Positions 50,763 through 59,459 of a DNA stretch of 64,000 bases are shown one piece after another. This DNA is from Akkermansia muciniphila (GTDB taxonomy: Bacteria > Verrucomicrobiota > Verrucomicrobiia > Verrucomicrobiales > Akkermansiaceae). The translations under genes and the position numbers were made by a program. Location of the stretch: NCBI RefSeq assembly GCF_030848305.1, contig NZ_CP114598.1, positions 1,178,001 through 1,242,000 on the forward strand. The letters are read 5' to 3'. The notes beneath the pieces were generated by a model. That model saw nothing but the letters and a program-made list of their open reading frames with translations, did no database searches and was not told where the DNA came from. Position 1 is the first letter of the stretch. Each line of letters opens with the position of its first letter.

Positions 50763-51419
50763 TCAGGCCCTGGCTTTTTTCTTGTCGTCCTGGTCGTCGG
50801 AATGGTGCGTCAGAACTTTATCCACCAGGCCGTAGGCCACGGCTTCCTCAGCAGTCATGTAGTTGTCGCGGTCGGCATCCTTTTCAATCTGCTTTTCGGT
50901 TTTGCCGGTGTGTTTGGCCAGAATGCCGTTGAGACGTTTTTTGAGGTTGAACATGAAGCCGATGGTGCGTTCCACATCTGAAGCGGTGCCCTGGGCGCCG
51001 CCGGAAACCTGGTGAATCATTACATGGGAGTTCGGCAGGCAGAAGCGTTTGCCGGGAGTTCCCGCGGCCAGAAGCACGGAGCCCATGGAGGCCGCTATGC
51101 CCAGGCAATACGTGTTTACGTCGCAGGAGACGAATTGCATCGTGTCGTAAATCGCGAGACCCGCCGTGACGGATCCTCCGGGGGAGTTGATGTAAACGTG
51201 GATGTCCTTTTTCGGATCAGCCATCTGAAGGAACAGGAGCTGGGCAATGACGGAATTCGCCACGTCGTCGTCAATAGCGGAGCCGATGAAGATAACGCGG
51301 TCTTTCAGGAGGCGGGAGTAAATGTCAAAAGCGCGTTCGCCGCGGCCGTCCTGCTCCACCACCATGGGCACATAGTAGGAGTTTGCGGGACTTGATTTGG
51401 AAGATTGGTCTTGAAACAT
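50763..51419 (-). CDS. clpP: ATP-dependent Clp protease proteolytic subunit ClpP
   Basis: 218 residues. The catalytic Ser111 is in GIAASMGSV and His136 in [11 protein letters not shown]. The third triad member should be in the GLVDKV region. It forms the tetradecameric chamber that works with ClpX. The tail is basic and Asp-rich ([12 protein letters not shown]). Confidence 0.96.
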   Translation of the reverse strand: MFQDQSSKSSPANSYYVPMVVEQDGRGERAFDIYSRLLKDRVIFIGSAIDDDVANSVIAQLLFLQMADPKKDIHVYINSPGGSVTAGLAIYDTMQFVSCDVNTYCLGIAASMGSVLLAAGTPGKRFCLPNSHVMIHQVSGGAQGTASDVERTIGFMFNLKKRLNGILAKHTGKTEKQIEKDADRDNYMTAEEAVAYGLVDKVLTHHSDDQDDKKKARA

Positions 51420-51448
51420 GTTGATGGAAAATAGGATGTTGTTTTTTC

Positions 51449-51477
51449 AATGTACGTTACCCGTCCGCAGGACGCAA
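51449..51477 (-). promoter_or_regulatory. Possible promoter of clpP-clpX-tsaD
   Basis: On the minus strand TTGCGT (51477-51472), a 17-base spacer, then TACATT (51454-51449). It overlaps the tail of the tig terminator. Confidence 0.4.
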
Positions 51478-51513
51478 AACGGGGGAGTCGGGCATGTGCG
51501 CGCCAACTCCCCC
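51476..51513 (-). terminator. Terminator of tig
   Basis: Arms GGGGGAGT (51481-51488) and ACTCCCCC (51506-51513), followed on the minus strand by GTTTTG. It lies about 30 bases past the tig stop. Confidence 0.55.
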
Positions 51514-51543
51514 TGATAAGGTGTTTTTTGTGCAGAGGAGGGG

Positions 51544-52854
51544 TTACTGCTCGTCTACCGTTACTTTGGCCTCTTTTGTCAGGAAGTCCAGAACCTTGGC
51601 TGTCAGCAGGCTCATTCTGATGCCATGCACGCGGCCTTCGCGCTGGAGTTCGCGGATGTAGGATTTGAGGTTCTTTTTCTGCTGGCGGGCCTGGCGGGCC
51701 ACTTCGTTGTAAAGCTCCATTTCCGTGACGGCAATTTTTTCCACCTGGGCCACTTCCTGAAGCATGAAGAAGACCTTGAGGTTGCGCTTGGCCTCCTGTC
51801 TGGCTTCTTCCCGGGCTTCCTCAACAAATTTATCCATGTCCGCCGGGGCGTTTCCGCTGTACATGGCCTGCTGCATTTTCTGCTGGAGGATGCCGTACAC
51901 TTCGCGTTCTACGACGGCTTCCGGAAGATTGAAGTCAAGCATGTCCGCCAGCTTTTCCGTGATCTGATCGGCCTTGGCTTCATCAATTTGCATGGCTTTG
52001 CGCTGGGCCAGGTTTTCCTTCAGGGCGGTTTTCAATTCTTCCAGGTTTTTGCCGGGAAGCACTTTTTCCGCAAAGGCGTCATCCATGACCGGAAGCTGTT
52101 TTTCACGTACTTCTTTCACCGTGGCATGGAAGACGAGTTTCTTGCCGCGCAGTTCCGTAATTGGGAAGGTATCCGGAATGGTGACGGTGATATCCTTGCT
52201 GTCACCGGCATTCAGGCCTTCCAGGGCAGAGGCGAAGCCGGGCAGGAATTGATCGTCTTCCACCTTCATCCACTGGCCGTCGCGGCCTTCCAGGAAGCCT
52301 ACGGGTTTGCCTACGGCTTCCGCTACGGGCTTGCCGTCCAACGTGGTTTTGAAGTCGATGATCGCTACGTCGTCTTTTTTGGCGGCGCGGTCCACGGGGG
52401 TGAATTCCGCGATTTGTTCAGCCAGGGAGTTCAGCGCTTCCTCTACGTCTGCTTCCGTTACTTCGGAAGAGGGGACCTTGACTTCGATGCCTTTGTATTC
52501 CGGCAATTCAAATTCGGGAACCACGGTCATCGTGCTGGTAGCGGCGTAGTTGCCCTGGTCATCCAGGGAATGTTCCGGCTTTCCAAAGTTGAGCACTTTC
52601 AATTTGGGGTTTTCTTCCAGAGCGGCGGAGCAGGCCGTTTCAAAAAGGGTATCCAGCAGTTCTTCTTCAATTTCTTTCTTGAAGCGCTTTTCAATGATGG
52701 ACTTGGGGGTTTTGCCGGGGCGGAAGCCGGGAAGCTTGGCTTTGGCGGCGTAGGAATCCACAATGGAGGCGCGGCGCGCAGACGTGGTTTCTGCGGGGAT
52801 GGAAGCTTTCAGCGTGGCTGTGCAGTCCGGTTGAATATCAACGTTGATTTCCAT
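51544..52854 (-). CDS. tig: Trigger factor
   Basis: 436 residues from ATG 52854; the frame open to 52986 adds an unlikely N-terminus. It has the ribosome-binding domain (KLPGFRPGKTPKSIIEKRF, the signature loop), a central FKBP-type PPIase domain (about 150-240) and the helical C-terminal arms. It is a ribosome-bound chaperone for nascent chains. Upstream of clpP and clpX, in the common tig-clpP-clpX order. Confidence 0.96.
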   Translation of the reverse strand: MEINVDIQPDCTATLKASIPAETTSARRASIVDSYAAKAKLPGFRPGKTPKSIIEKRFKKEIEEELLDTLFETACSAALEENPKLKVLNFGKPEHSLDDQGNYAATSTMTVVPEFELPEYKGIEVKVPSSEVTEADVEEALNSLAEQIAEFTPVDRAAKKDDVAIIDFKTTLDGKPVAEAVGKPVGFLEGRDGQWMKVEDDQFLPGFASALEGLNAGDSKDITVTIPDTFPITELRGKKLVFHATVKEVREKQLPVMDDAFAEKVLPGKNLEELKTALKENLAQRKAMQIDEAKADQITEKLADMLDFNLPEAVVEREVYGILQQKMQQAMYSGNAPADMDKFVEEAREEARQEAKRNLKVFFMLQEVAQVEKIAVTEMELYNEVARQARQQKKNLKSYIRELQREGRVHGIRMSLLTAKVLDFLTKEAKVTVDEQ

Positions 52855-53062
52855 AAATAATACGGTCAGTGTTAATAGAAAATGGTTCTGTTTCGGCTCC
52901 GGGATGGCGGCAGCGGTCAAAACACGAGCGGCAATGACTTTAATGAGAGCGTATCTGGAGTGCAAGCTATTGCACGGGAATGACACAATTGTCCCCTTAA
53001 GCGCGCACGCGCATGCGGCGTAAAGAAGCGCGCTACAACTGTGTTCTACGCGGAATCACGTC

Positions 53063-53092
53063 TTGACTATGCAAGAGGAAAAGTCCTTTATA
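53063..53092 (+). promoter_or_regulatory. Probable promoter of bamA
   Basis: TTGACT (53063-53068), an 18-base spacer, then TTTATA (53087-53092). Transcription would start about 17 bases before the ATG at 53117, which argues against the earlier in-frame starts. Confidence 0.5.
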
Positions 53093-53116
53093 TCCCAAGC
53101 ATTAAGTTCAGCTCTC

Positions 53117-55540
53117 ATGATTCGTCCCGTTTTTTTGTGTGTTTCCTTTCCCTTGATAGCATGTTCGGCTGTTTTGGCCCAGGATGAAACTTCCCTTAAC
53201 AGAGGCGGCTATGGTTCCGTGATGACTCCGGAACAGGTAATGCGGGAACTGGGGCCGGGCACGGGGCTTCTTCCCGGCGACCAGGCGTATGAGGGGCGGC
53301 CTGTGAAAAGCGTTTCCGTGCGGTACAGAAGCACCGGCAAGACCGTGTCCGAAGACCGTCTGAAAAATTTGCTGGCTACGCAGCCGGGCACCAGTTATTC
53401 CCCGGAAGTGGTTAACAAGGACTTGGAACGGCTGTTGGAAAGCGGTCTGGTAGGCGGCAATACAACGGTGGCCGTGGAGCCTTCCGGCGACGGCGTGTCG
53501 GTGGTGTTTGAAATGGCTGCCCAGAATCTGCTGGGCGGCGTGGGGTTCCGCGGCAATACCGCGTTTGACAACAGGGACCTCTCCGAGGAATGCGGGCTGA
53601 AGGGGGGGGAAGCTCTCAGCGATAAGGCCCTGAGCAGCGCTATTGCCAAGCTGCGCACTTACTATCAGGAAGCCCGGTATCCGGATGTACGCGTTTCCTA
53701 TTTTTACCAGAAAACGGAACGGCCCGGCTTTGTGGATGTGGTCTTCGACATCAACGAAGGGAAAAAGGCCAATATTATCAAGATTGACTTTGTGGGCAAT
53801 GAACACATCAGCGCCAAGGATCTCCGACAGGTGATGAAAACCAAGGAGAAGGGCTGGCTGACCTGGATTACCAAGTCCGGACGCATTGACCGTGAGCAGG
53901 TAGAGGACGATCTGGCGGAATTGGTGACTTATTACCGCAATAAAGGTTATTTGCGCGTCAAGCTGGACAAGGTGGAATATTTCGACGCCGGCAAGGGCAA
54001 TGAGCAAAAGCTGATCATGAAAATTACCCTTACCGAGGGGCGCCGTTACAAGGTTAACCAGGTTGCCTTCGGTCCCACCAAGGTGTTTACGGCCCAGGAA
54101 CTGATTCCCGGCCTGAGCATGTATAACGGGGATACCTATTCCGCCCAGAAAGTGGCCGACGACGTGACGATGATCCGCCGTTATTACGGTTCCCGGGGGT
54201 ATGCGGACGCCTCCGTGCGTCCGGACATTCAGGAAGTGGGCGTTGATCCCAAAACAGGGTACGGTCAGATCAACATCGTGTACCATGTGACGGAAGGCAA
54301 TCCCTACCGCGTAGGCAACATCCGCCTGACCGGGAATAACCGCACAAAGGATTACGTTATCCGCCAGGAACTTCCCCTCCAGTCCAATGACCCCATGAAC
54401 GCCGTGGATCTAGATACCGCCCAGAAGCGTCTCCAGAACCTGAACTATTTTGACATGGTGGACGTGGCCCAGGTGGGGTCCACGCGGCCCGGCTACCGTG
54501 ATATCAATATCGAGGTGGCGGAAAAACGTACGGGGTCCCTGAATATCGGCGTGGCATTTTCCTCTATTGAAAGCGTTTATCTGTTCGCTGGCATCACCCA
54601 GTCCAACTTTGACATGTATGACTGGTCCTCTTTCGTGGGCGGCGGCCAGCGTTTCGCGATTAACGCCCGCGTCGGTTTTGAAACGCAGGATGCCAGCATC
54701 TCCTGGGTGGATCCGTGGTTCCTGCACCGCAAACTGGCCTTCGGGACGGAAATTTTTTACAGCAATTCCTCATATTTTTCCGATTATTACGACCAGCAGA
54801 ACTATGGCTTTGCCATTTCCCTCCGCAAACCGATCGGGGAGTTGGATTACGTGAAGCTGGAATACCGTCTGGAACAGTACCGTATTGACGCCGAGGGGAA
54901 CGCCCCTATCTTCTTCTGGCAACAGGACGGGGATTACCTGCGCAGCCATGTGGAGCTTTCCTACACCATTGATACCCGAGACGCGCAGATCTTCCCCCGC
55001 AAGGGAGGCAAATTTGAAGTACTGGCCGGTTATTCCGGCCTGGGCGGCGATGTGCATACATACAACTTCGGCGTGAACGGCTCCTATTACTGGAATTTGC
55101 GCGGAGACACCATTTTCAGCATCAATGCCGGTGCGGCTACCGTGGATTCCTATGGTAGCCACGATGTACCCATTTTTGAGCGCCTCTACCTCGGCGGGCC
55201 ATACAACATGCGCGGTTTCCGTTTCCGGGACGTGGCGCCGTACGATCCCGCCCTGAGCGGTGATGAAACGATGGGCGGCCGTTCCTCCTTCTTCTGCCAG
55301 TTTGAATATTCCATTCCCGTGATTGAAGAAGTGCGCATCGCGGTGTTTTATGACATCGGCTTTGTCAACGGGGACTCCTTTGACTTCAGCACGTCCAAAA
55401 TAGTTTCCGACTACGGGATCGGCCTGCGCTTGAACCTGCCCATCGGCCCGCTGGCAGTGGACTATGCCATTCCGATTCAGAAGAACAACGCCATTGACCG
55501 CGGGGGCCAATTCCAGTTCTATCTTAATTATTCCTATTAA
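53117..55540 (+). CDS. bamA: Outer membrane protein assembly factor BamA
   Basis: 807 residues from ATG 53117, which starts the signal peptide MIRPVFLCVSFPLIACSAVLA. Earlier in-frame starts at 53063 and 53069 fall inside the likely promoter. Five POTRA repeats (about 50-410) are followed by the 16-strand barrel. Barrel landmarks include YLGGPYNMRGFRFRDVAP (the VRGF-type loop) and the terminal FQFYLNYSY. It inserts beta-barrel proteins, presumably including the autotransporter. First gene of a plus-strand run. Confidence 0.95.
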   Translation: MIRPVFLCVSFPLIACSAVLAQDETSLNRGGYGSVMTPEQVMRELGPGTGLLPGDQAYEGRPVKSVSVRYRSTGKTVSEDRLKNLLATQPGTSYSPEVVNKDLERLLESGLVGGNTTVAVEPSGDGVSVVFEMAAQNLLGGVGFRGNTAFDNRDLSEECGLKGGEALSDKALSSAIAKLRTYYQEARYPDVRVSYFYQKTERPGFVDVVFDINEGKKANIIKIDFVGNEHISAKDLRQVMKTKEKGWLTWITKSGRIDREQVEDDLAELVTYYRNKGYLRVKLDKVEYFDAGKGNEQKLIMKITLTEGRRYKVNQVAFGPTKVFTAQELIPGLSMYNGDTYSAQKVADDVTMIRRYYGSRGYADASVRPDIQEVGVDPKTGYGQINIVYHVTEGNPYRVGNIRLTGNNRTKDYVIRQELPLQSNDPMNAVDLDTAQKRLQNLNYFDMVDVAQVGSTRPGYRDINIEVAEKRTGSLNIGVAFSSIESVYLFAGITQSNFDMYDWSSFVGGGQRFAINARVGFETQDASISWVDPWFLHRKLAFGTEIFYSNSSYFSDYYDQQNYGFAISLRKPIGELDYVKLEYRLEQYRIDAEGNAPIFFWQQDGDYLRSHVELSYTIDTRDAQIFPRKGGKFEVLAGYSGLGGDVHTYNFGVNGSYYWNLRGDTIFSINAGAATVDSYGSHDVPIFERLYLGGPYNMRGFRFRDVAPYDPALSGDETMGGRSSFFCQFEYSIPVIEEVRIAVFYDIGFVNGDSFDFSTSKIVSDYGIGLRLNLPIGPLAVDYAIPIQKNNAIDRGGQFQFYLNYSY

Positions 55541-55573
55541 CGATATTTAATAATTTCTCTACCGTTTGACGAC

Positions 55574-56314
55574 ATGAGCAATTTCCGCATTCTTATCCTG
55601 GCGTTTCTGGTGGTGGTGCTGGCTGTTCTGGGAATGATTTATGTGAATATTTCTTCAAGGATGGATGTGATTCAGCAACAGCAGCAGATGGCCTCCGCTC
55701 CGGCGCCGGCCAATCCCTCCCCTTATCTTCCGATGCCCACGCAGGCTCCTGCCTCCGCCGTTCAGCCGGTGGTGGTGGCGGACCCCGTGGTGAGCGAGGA
55801 GCTGGCTCATGTCTCGGCGGAGCTGGAACGGATGAAGAAGGAGAATGAAGAATTGAAGAAGCGCCATGCCCTGGCGGAGGAAGAACGCGATTTGTTGGAA
55901 CGCCAGAGCATGGAGAAGGGAGATCCCCGGCTGCAATGGCTTAATGAAATCAAGGATGCGGAGCAGGTGGGCCGTGTGACGGAATACTACCGTGACGCTA
56001 ACCTGGTTCTGTTCCAGTCCATCGGCCAGCCCGACCTGAAAGTGGGGCAGGAACTGGGCATCCGCAGGCGCGGAAGCATTTTCGTCTCCCTGATTATCGA
56101 CGGGGTTGACCCGGACGGGAAGGTGTTCCAGTCCTACGTGAAGCGTAATACGCTTTTTGATCATAATGACAAGGAACCCATCAAGCCGGGGGATGAAGTC
56201 ATTGTTCCGCCTGCAAGCTGGCAGGAAAACATGACGGAAGAAAACAAGTCCGCGTCCCCTTCCCCCGTTCCCGTGGAAGCTCCCAAACCGGTGATGATTC
56301 CCATGGAGCCGTGA
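55574..56314 (+). CDS. Membrane-anchored coiled-coil protein of unknown function
   Basis: 246 residues. An N-terminal transmembrane helix (ILILAFLVVVLAVLGMIYV) is followed by a Pro/Ala-rich stretch, a coiled coil at about 75-115 (LERMKKENEELKKRHALAEE) and a beta-rich domain at about 130-220 (VGQELGIRRRGSIFVSLIID, then IKPGDEVIVPP). It lies 33 bases after bamA, where other Gram-negatives often have skp or lpxD. No homology to Skp is evident. Confidence 0.75.
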   Translation: MSNFRILILAFLVVVLAVLGMIYVNISSRMDVIQQQQQMASAPAPANPSPYLPMPTQAPASAVQPVVVADPVVSEELAHVSAELERMKKENEELKKRHALAEEERDLLERQSMEKGDPRLQWLNEIKDAEQVGRVTEYYRDANLVLFQSIGQPDLKVGQELGIRRRGSIFVSLIIDGVDPDGKVFQSYVKRNTLFDHNDKEPIKPGDEVIVPPASWQENMTEENKSASPSPVPVEAPKPVMIPMEP

Positions 56315-56352
56315 TGCGGCCCCGTATCCAGTCAAGCCAAGCATAAAGAGAA

Positions 56353-57288
56353 GTGCACCTGAGAGAAAGATTGCAATCGGGAGCCGGTCCCAGCCTGTCC
56401 TTTGAATTTTTCCCGCCCAAAAACGAGCAGGCTGCGTCGGCCTTGTACCAGACCATTCGTGAACTGGAGCCTTACCGCCCCAGCTTCGTCAGCGTGACGT
56501 ACGGCGCAGGAGGCTCCACCCGCGAGCTTACCCGTGAAGTGGTGCTGCGCATCCAGCATGAATCCCGTATTCCTACGGTACCCCACCTCACCTGCGTAGG
56601 CCATAGCCGGGAGGAGGTATGGAATATTCTGGATCAATACGCCCGGGCAGGAGTGCGGGCCGTTCTTGCACTCCGGGGAGACCCTCCCCGGGGAGCGGAG
56701 GATTACAACCGTGATGCGGATGCTTTCCGCCATGCGGCGGATCTGGTGGCTTTCATCCGTGGGTATAATGAATCCGGCCGCCATCCGGATCCGGAGGGAT
56801 TCGCCATAGGCGTGGCCGGTTTCCCGGAAGGTCATCCGGCTACTCCCAACCGCTTGCGCGAGATGGATTTCCTGAAAGCCAAAGTAGATGCCGGCGCGGA
56901 TTATATCTGTACCCAGCTGTTTTTTGACAATCATTCTTTTCTGGATTACCGGGAACGCTGTCTGCTGGCCGGCATCAAGGTGCCCATCCTGGCGGGAATC
57001 ATGCCTGTGACCAGCCTGTCCGGCATGAACCGCATGGCAGAGCTTTCCGGAGGCACCTGTTTCCCGGCCAGGCTGCTCAAGGCGCTGAAGCGTGCGGGTT
57101 CCAATCCGGACGCTATTCAGGAGGTAGGCATTCAGTACGCCTCCAGCCAGTGCGCCGAGCTGCTGGATTCCGACGTGGACGGCATTCATTTTTATACGCT
57201 TAACCAGAGCCGGGCTACGCGGGAAATCTACAGGAATCTGGGCCTGAAGGATTCCCTCCAGCTTCTGGAACATGGCGAAGATAAGTAA
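56353..57288 (+). CDS. metF: Methylenetetrahydrofolate reductase
   Basis: 311 residues from GTG 56353, with AAAGAG a few bases upstream. The FAD-binding TIM barrel shows LSFEFFPPKN at the start, SVTYGAGGST, VLALRGDPP and DYICTQLFFD. It makes 5-methyl-tetrahydrofolate for methionine synthesis. The length is typical of bacterial MetF. Confidence 0.96.
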   Translation: MHLRERLQSGAGPSLSFEFFPPKNEQAASALYQTIRELEPYRPSFVSVTYGAGGSTRELTREVVLRIQHESRIPTVPHLTCVGHSREEVWNILDQYARAGVRAVLALRGDPPRGAEDYNRDADAFRHAADLVAFIRGYNESGRHPDPEGFAIGVAGFPEGHPATPNRLREMDFLKAKVDAGADYICTQLFFDNHSFLDYRERCLLAGIKVPILAGIMPVTSLSGMNRMAELSGGTCFPARLLKALKRAGSNPDAIQEVGIQYASSQCAELLDSDVDGIHFYTLNQSRATREIYRNLGLKDSLQLLEHGEDK

Positions 57289-57340
57289 AAAGCTGATTGA
57301 TTTGGCTGGGACAACACGGTAGAAACCTCTTCAACATATT

Positions 57341-58078
57341 ATGGATATCAAGGATATTAAACGGGCCATGGACAATATGCCGATGGGCGACGGAAGCGCG
57401 TTTGCGGAGATTTCCGTCGGTCCGTCCAGGCACGAACAGTTTTTGGATGAACATTACGGCAAGGTTGCGCTGGTTGTATTGCTATGCGTCCTTGGAGCCG
57501 CCGGATGGATTATTTATAATGGCGTACAGGACTCCATGGAAAGAAAGGCTGGCGCCGCTCTGGTGGCCGCTATGCCGGAATCCCCGGCAACCGGGGAAAT
57601 TTCCCTGAACGAACAGGGGCTTCAGCAGGTGGTAGCTGATTTTGACAGTTCCCGCGCCGCCGTCACCGCCTCTTATCTTCAGGCCGTTGCCCTGTGGAAC
57701 GCCGGCAAGGAGGATGAAGGCGTGGCCAAAATGAAAGCTTTTATTGATTCCGCTCCCACGGAGGAATGGAAAGCCCAGGCGTCCGTTACCCTGGCATGCC
57801 GCCTGATGAACCGGGGGAAAGCGAATGAGGCGGAAGGGCTGTTCCGTTCCGTGGTGGATGCTGGAGATCCCACTTTCTCCGGCTTTGCCACCATGTGCCT
57901 GGGGGACATTGCCCGGGCTAAGAAAGACAATGCCGCCGCAGGCGCTTTTTACCGTGAACTGGCGGAAAAATTCCCGTCCAGTGCATTTGTCCTGCAAAGC
58001 GGAGGCTACCTGTTGCGCAAGAGCCTGTTTGATATTCAGAGCCCCGTTCGTATTGAGCCTGTGGTAGAACAGAAATAA
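57341..58078 (+). CDS. Membrane-anchored TPR-like protein
   Basis: 245 residues. A short cytoplasmic N-terminus and a transmembrane helix at about 47-65 (ALVVLLCVLGAAGWIIY) are followed by tetratricopeptide-like helices (about 100-225; YLQAVALWNAGKEDEGVAKM, then ATMCLGDIARAKKDNAAAGA). The layout resembles YfgM-type inner-membrane proteins, which help protein export. It lies 52 bases after metF. Confidence 0.78.
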   Translation: MDIKDIKRAMDNMPMGDGSAFAEISVGPSRHEQFLDEHYGKVALVVLLCVLGAAGWIIYNGVQDSMERKAGAALVAAMPESPATGEISLNEQGLQQVVADFDSSRAAVTASYLQAVALWNAGKEDEGVAKMKAFIDSAPTEEWKAQASVTLACRLMNRGKANEAEGLFRSVVDAGDPTFSGFATMCLGDIARAKKDNAAAGAFYRELAEKFPSSAFVLQSGGYLLRKSLFDIQSPVRIEPVVEQK

Positions 58079-58332
58079 GCCTACGGACGTTTCCGAAGTT
58101 TTCCGGAAGATGAACGTTTTTCTCATCCGCATGTCTGTTTTTTTGCAGTGCATGCGGATTTCCGTATTCAGGAACGCCGGAACATAGGGTAATGAAAAGC
58201 CCGCTGTGCGGTTAACTGTTGTGGTTCCGGAAATTCCGTTCCGGACCGTGACATATTTAAACAAATGATAAGGGGATTCCACGCTTACCGGATGTAACCG
58301 GGTCACCGGTATTAACCAGTATTTTTCATTCC

Positions 58333-58605
58333 ATGAACAAGCATATCAAATCATTCTGGCTTCTTCCACTGGCGGGAATGGCGCTTTCTTTCATGCCGTC
58401 CTGCACGACGGACAGCTACGGGAACAGCTCCGTAACGCCCGGCGGAGCCGCCGCTATCGGTGTAGGGGCGCTGGCTGCCGGCGCCGCCATTGGAGCGGCT
58501 GTCCAGCATGACCGCGACAAGGACAGGTACCGCAATGACTGGCGCCGCCATAATCCCCCGCCTCCGCCTCCCCGTCCGCATCATCGCCCCCACTGGCGGA
58601 GATAA
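58333..58605 (+). CDS. Small glycine-zipper lipoprotein
   Basis: 90 residues. The lipobox SFMPSC places the lipid-attached Cys at residue 24. It is followed by a Gly/Ala-rich hydrophobic segment (AIGVGALAAGAAIGAAV), then a basic, Pro/His-rich tail (NPPPPPPRPHHRPHWRR). Likely envelope-associated; no further function can be assigned. Confidence 0.75.
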   Translation: MNKHIKSFWLLPLAGMALSFMPSCTTDSYGNSSVTPGGAAAIGVGALAAGAAIGAAVQHDRDKDRYRNDWRRHNPPPPPPRPHHRPHWRR

Positions 58606-58700
58606 GGTGGGGGCATGCGTGTAAAGGCTGCGGTATTTCTGTCCGGCAGGGAGAGTCTGGGGGGGTGATGCGGTTTTCCGATCTTCCCTTGCACGAATTC

Positions 58701-59327
58701 TCAAACCTGCCGGACGCCGCGGAGCGCCCAGGTCATGCGTTGCCTGGCGCTTTCCGGGTCATTGAGGAGAGACCCCAGCAAATCGAGAACGGGCCGTGCC
58801 GCTTTCGGGTCGTGCACTTGGAGTTGTCCGGAAAGAATAAAGGGGGCTCCTCCGCAGCAGGCAAGGTAAACGAGGATGTTCATGGGGTCTCCCATGAGTA
58901 CGGATCCCTCCTGCTGGGCTTCCCGTATGGTTTCCAGCAGCACGAGGGGATGGCGCGTATGGATTCCTGAAATGAAACGGATGGCTGCCCGTTCCCCAGC
59001 CAGGGCATCCAGCACCAGCTGGGCGATGAACTGGCCGTGACGCAACAGGAATTCCATGACGTCACCCAGGATGGCTTCCAATTTTTCAAAGGCCGGAAGA
59101 TGAATGTTGGCGTGGGTTCTGATTCCGGTGAACAGAGGTTCGTACCAGCGTTCCAGAAGCTCGGTCAGAAAAGCTTCCCGGTTGCCGAAGTGATAGACAA
59201 AGCTTCCTGTATTGGTGCCGGCCCGAAGGGACAGACCGCGAACGGTGAGGGCGCGCAGCCCGGATTCCGCGACGATCATGGCGCCCGTATTGAGCAGGTG
59301 CTCTCTGGTGGATTTCCGTTTGGGCAT
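58701..59327 (-). CDS. TetR/AcrR family transcription regulator
   Basis: 208 residues from ATG 59327. The N-terminal helix-turn-helix is clear: LTVRGLSLRAGTNTGSFVYHFGNREAF. The C-terminal ligand/dimer domain is all helical. It lies after the RND pump genes on the same strand, beyond a strong terminator, so it is probably a separate transcript. It may control the pump (inference). A good Shine-Dalgarno site stands upstream, but it serves a different frame (see the 24-codon open frame at 59276-59350). Confidence 0.88.
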   Translation of the reverse strand: MPKRKSTREHLLNTGAMIVAESGLRALTVRGLSLRAGTNTGSFVYHFGNREAFLTELLERWYEPLFTGIRTHANIHLPAFEKLEAILGDVMEFLLRHGQFIAQLVLDALAGERAAIRFISGIHTRHPLVLLETIREAQQEGSVLMGDPMNILVYLACCGGAPFILSGQLQVHDPKAARPVLDLLGSLLNDPESARQRMTWALRGVRQV

Positions 59328-59350
59328 GAAGGTGAAGCTTGAACCCCCAT
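59276..59350 (-). other. 24-codon open frame overlapping the TetR gene start
   Basis: On the minus strand ATG at 59350 is preceded by AAGGAG with a 5-base gap, a good ribosome site in a window where such sites are rare. The frame runs 24 codons to a TGA inside the TetR gene, in another frame than the TetR gene. It could act as a leader peptide or be fortuitous. Confidence 0.35.
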
Positions 59351-59401
59351 GTGTGCTCCTTATTGGCCTGCAAGGCAAGGATTCGTTATGTCTGTTGTTG
59401 T

Positions 59402-59440
59402 AAAAAGCGGAACCGGGGCTTATCCCCTCCCCGGTTCCGC
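59402..59440 (-). terminator. Terminator of the RND pump operon
   Basis: Perfect 12-base arms GCGGAACCGGGG (59407-59418) and CCCCGGTTCCGC (59429-59440), followed on the minus strand by TTTTTA. It lies 20 bases past the pump gene stop. Confidence 0.8.
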
Positions 59441-59459
59441 CGCCGGAGTCCTGAATGAA

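Noticed and set aside
53108-54286. A 392-codon open frame antisense to bamA
   Set aside because: A shadow of the POTRA region; no protein family character.
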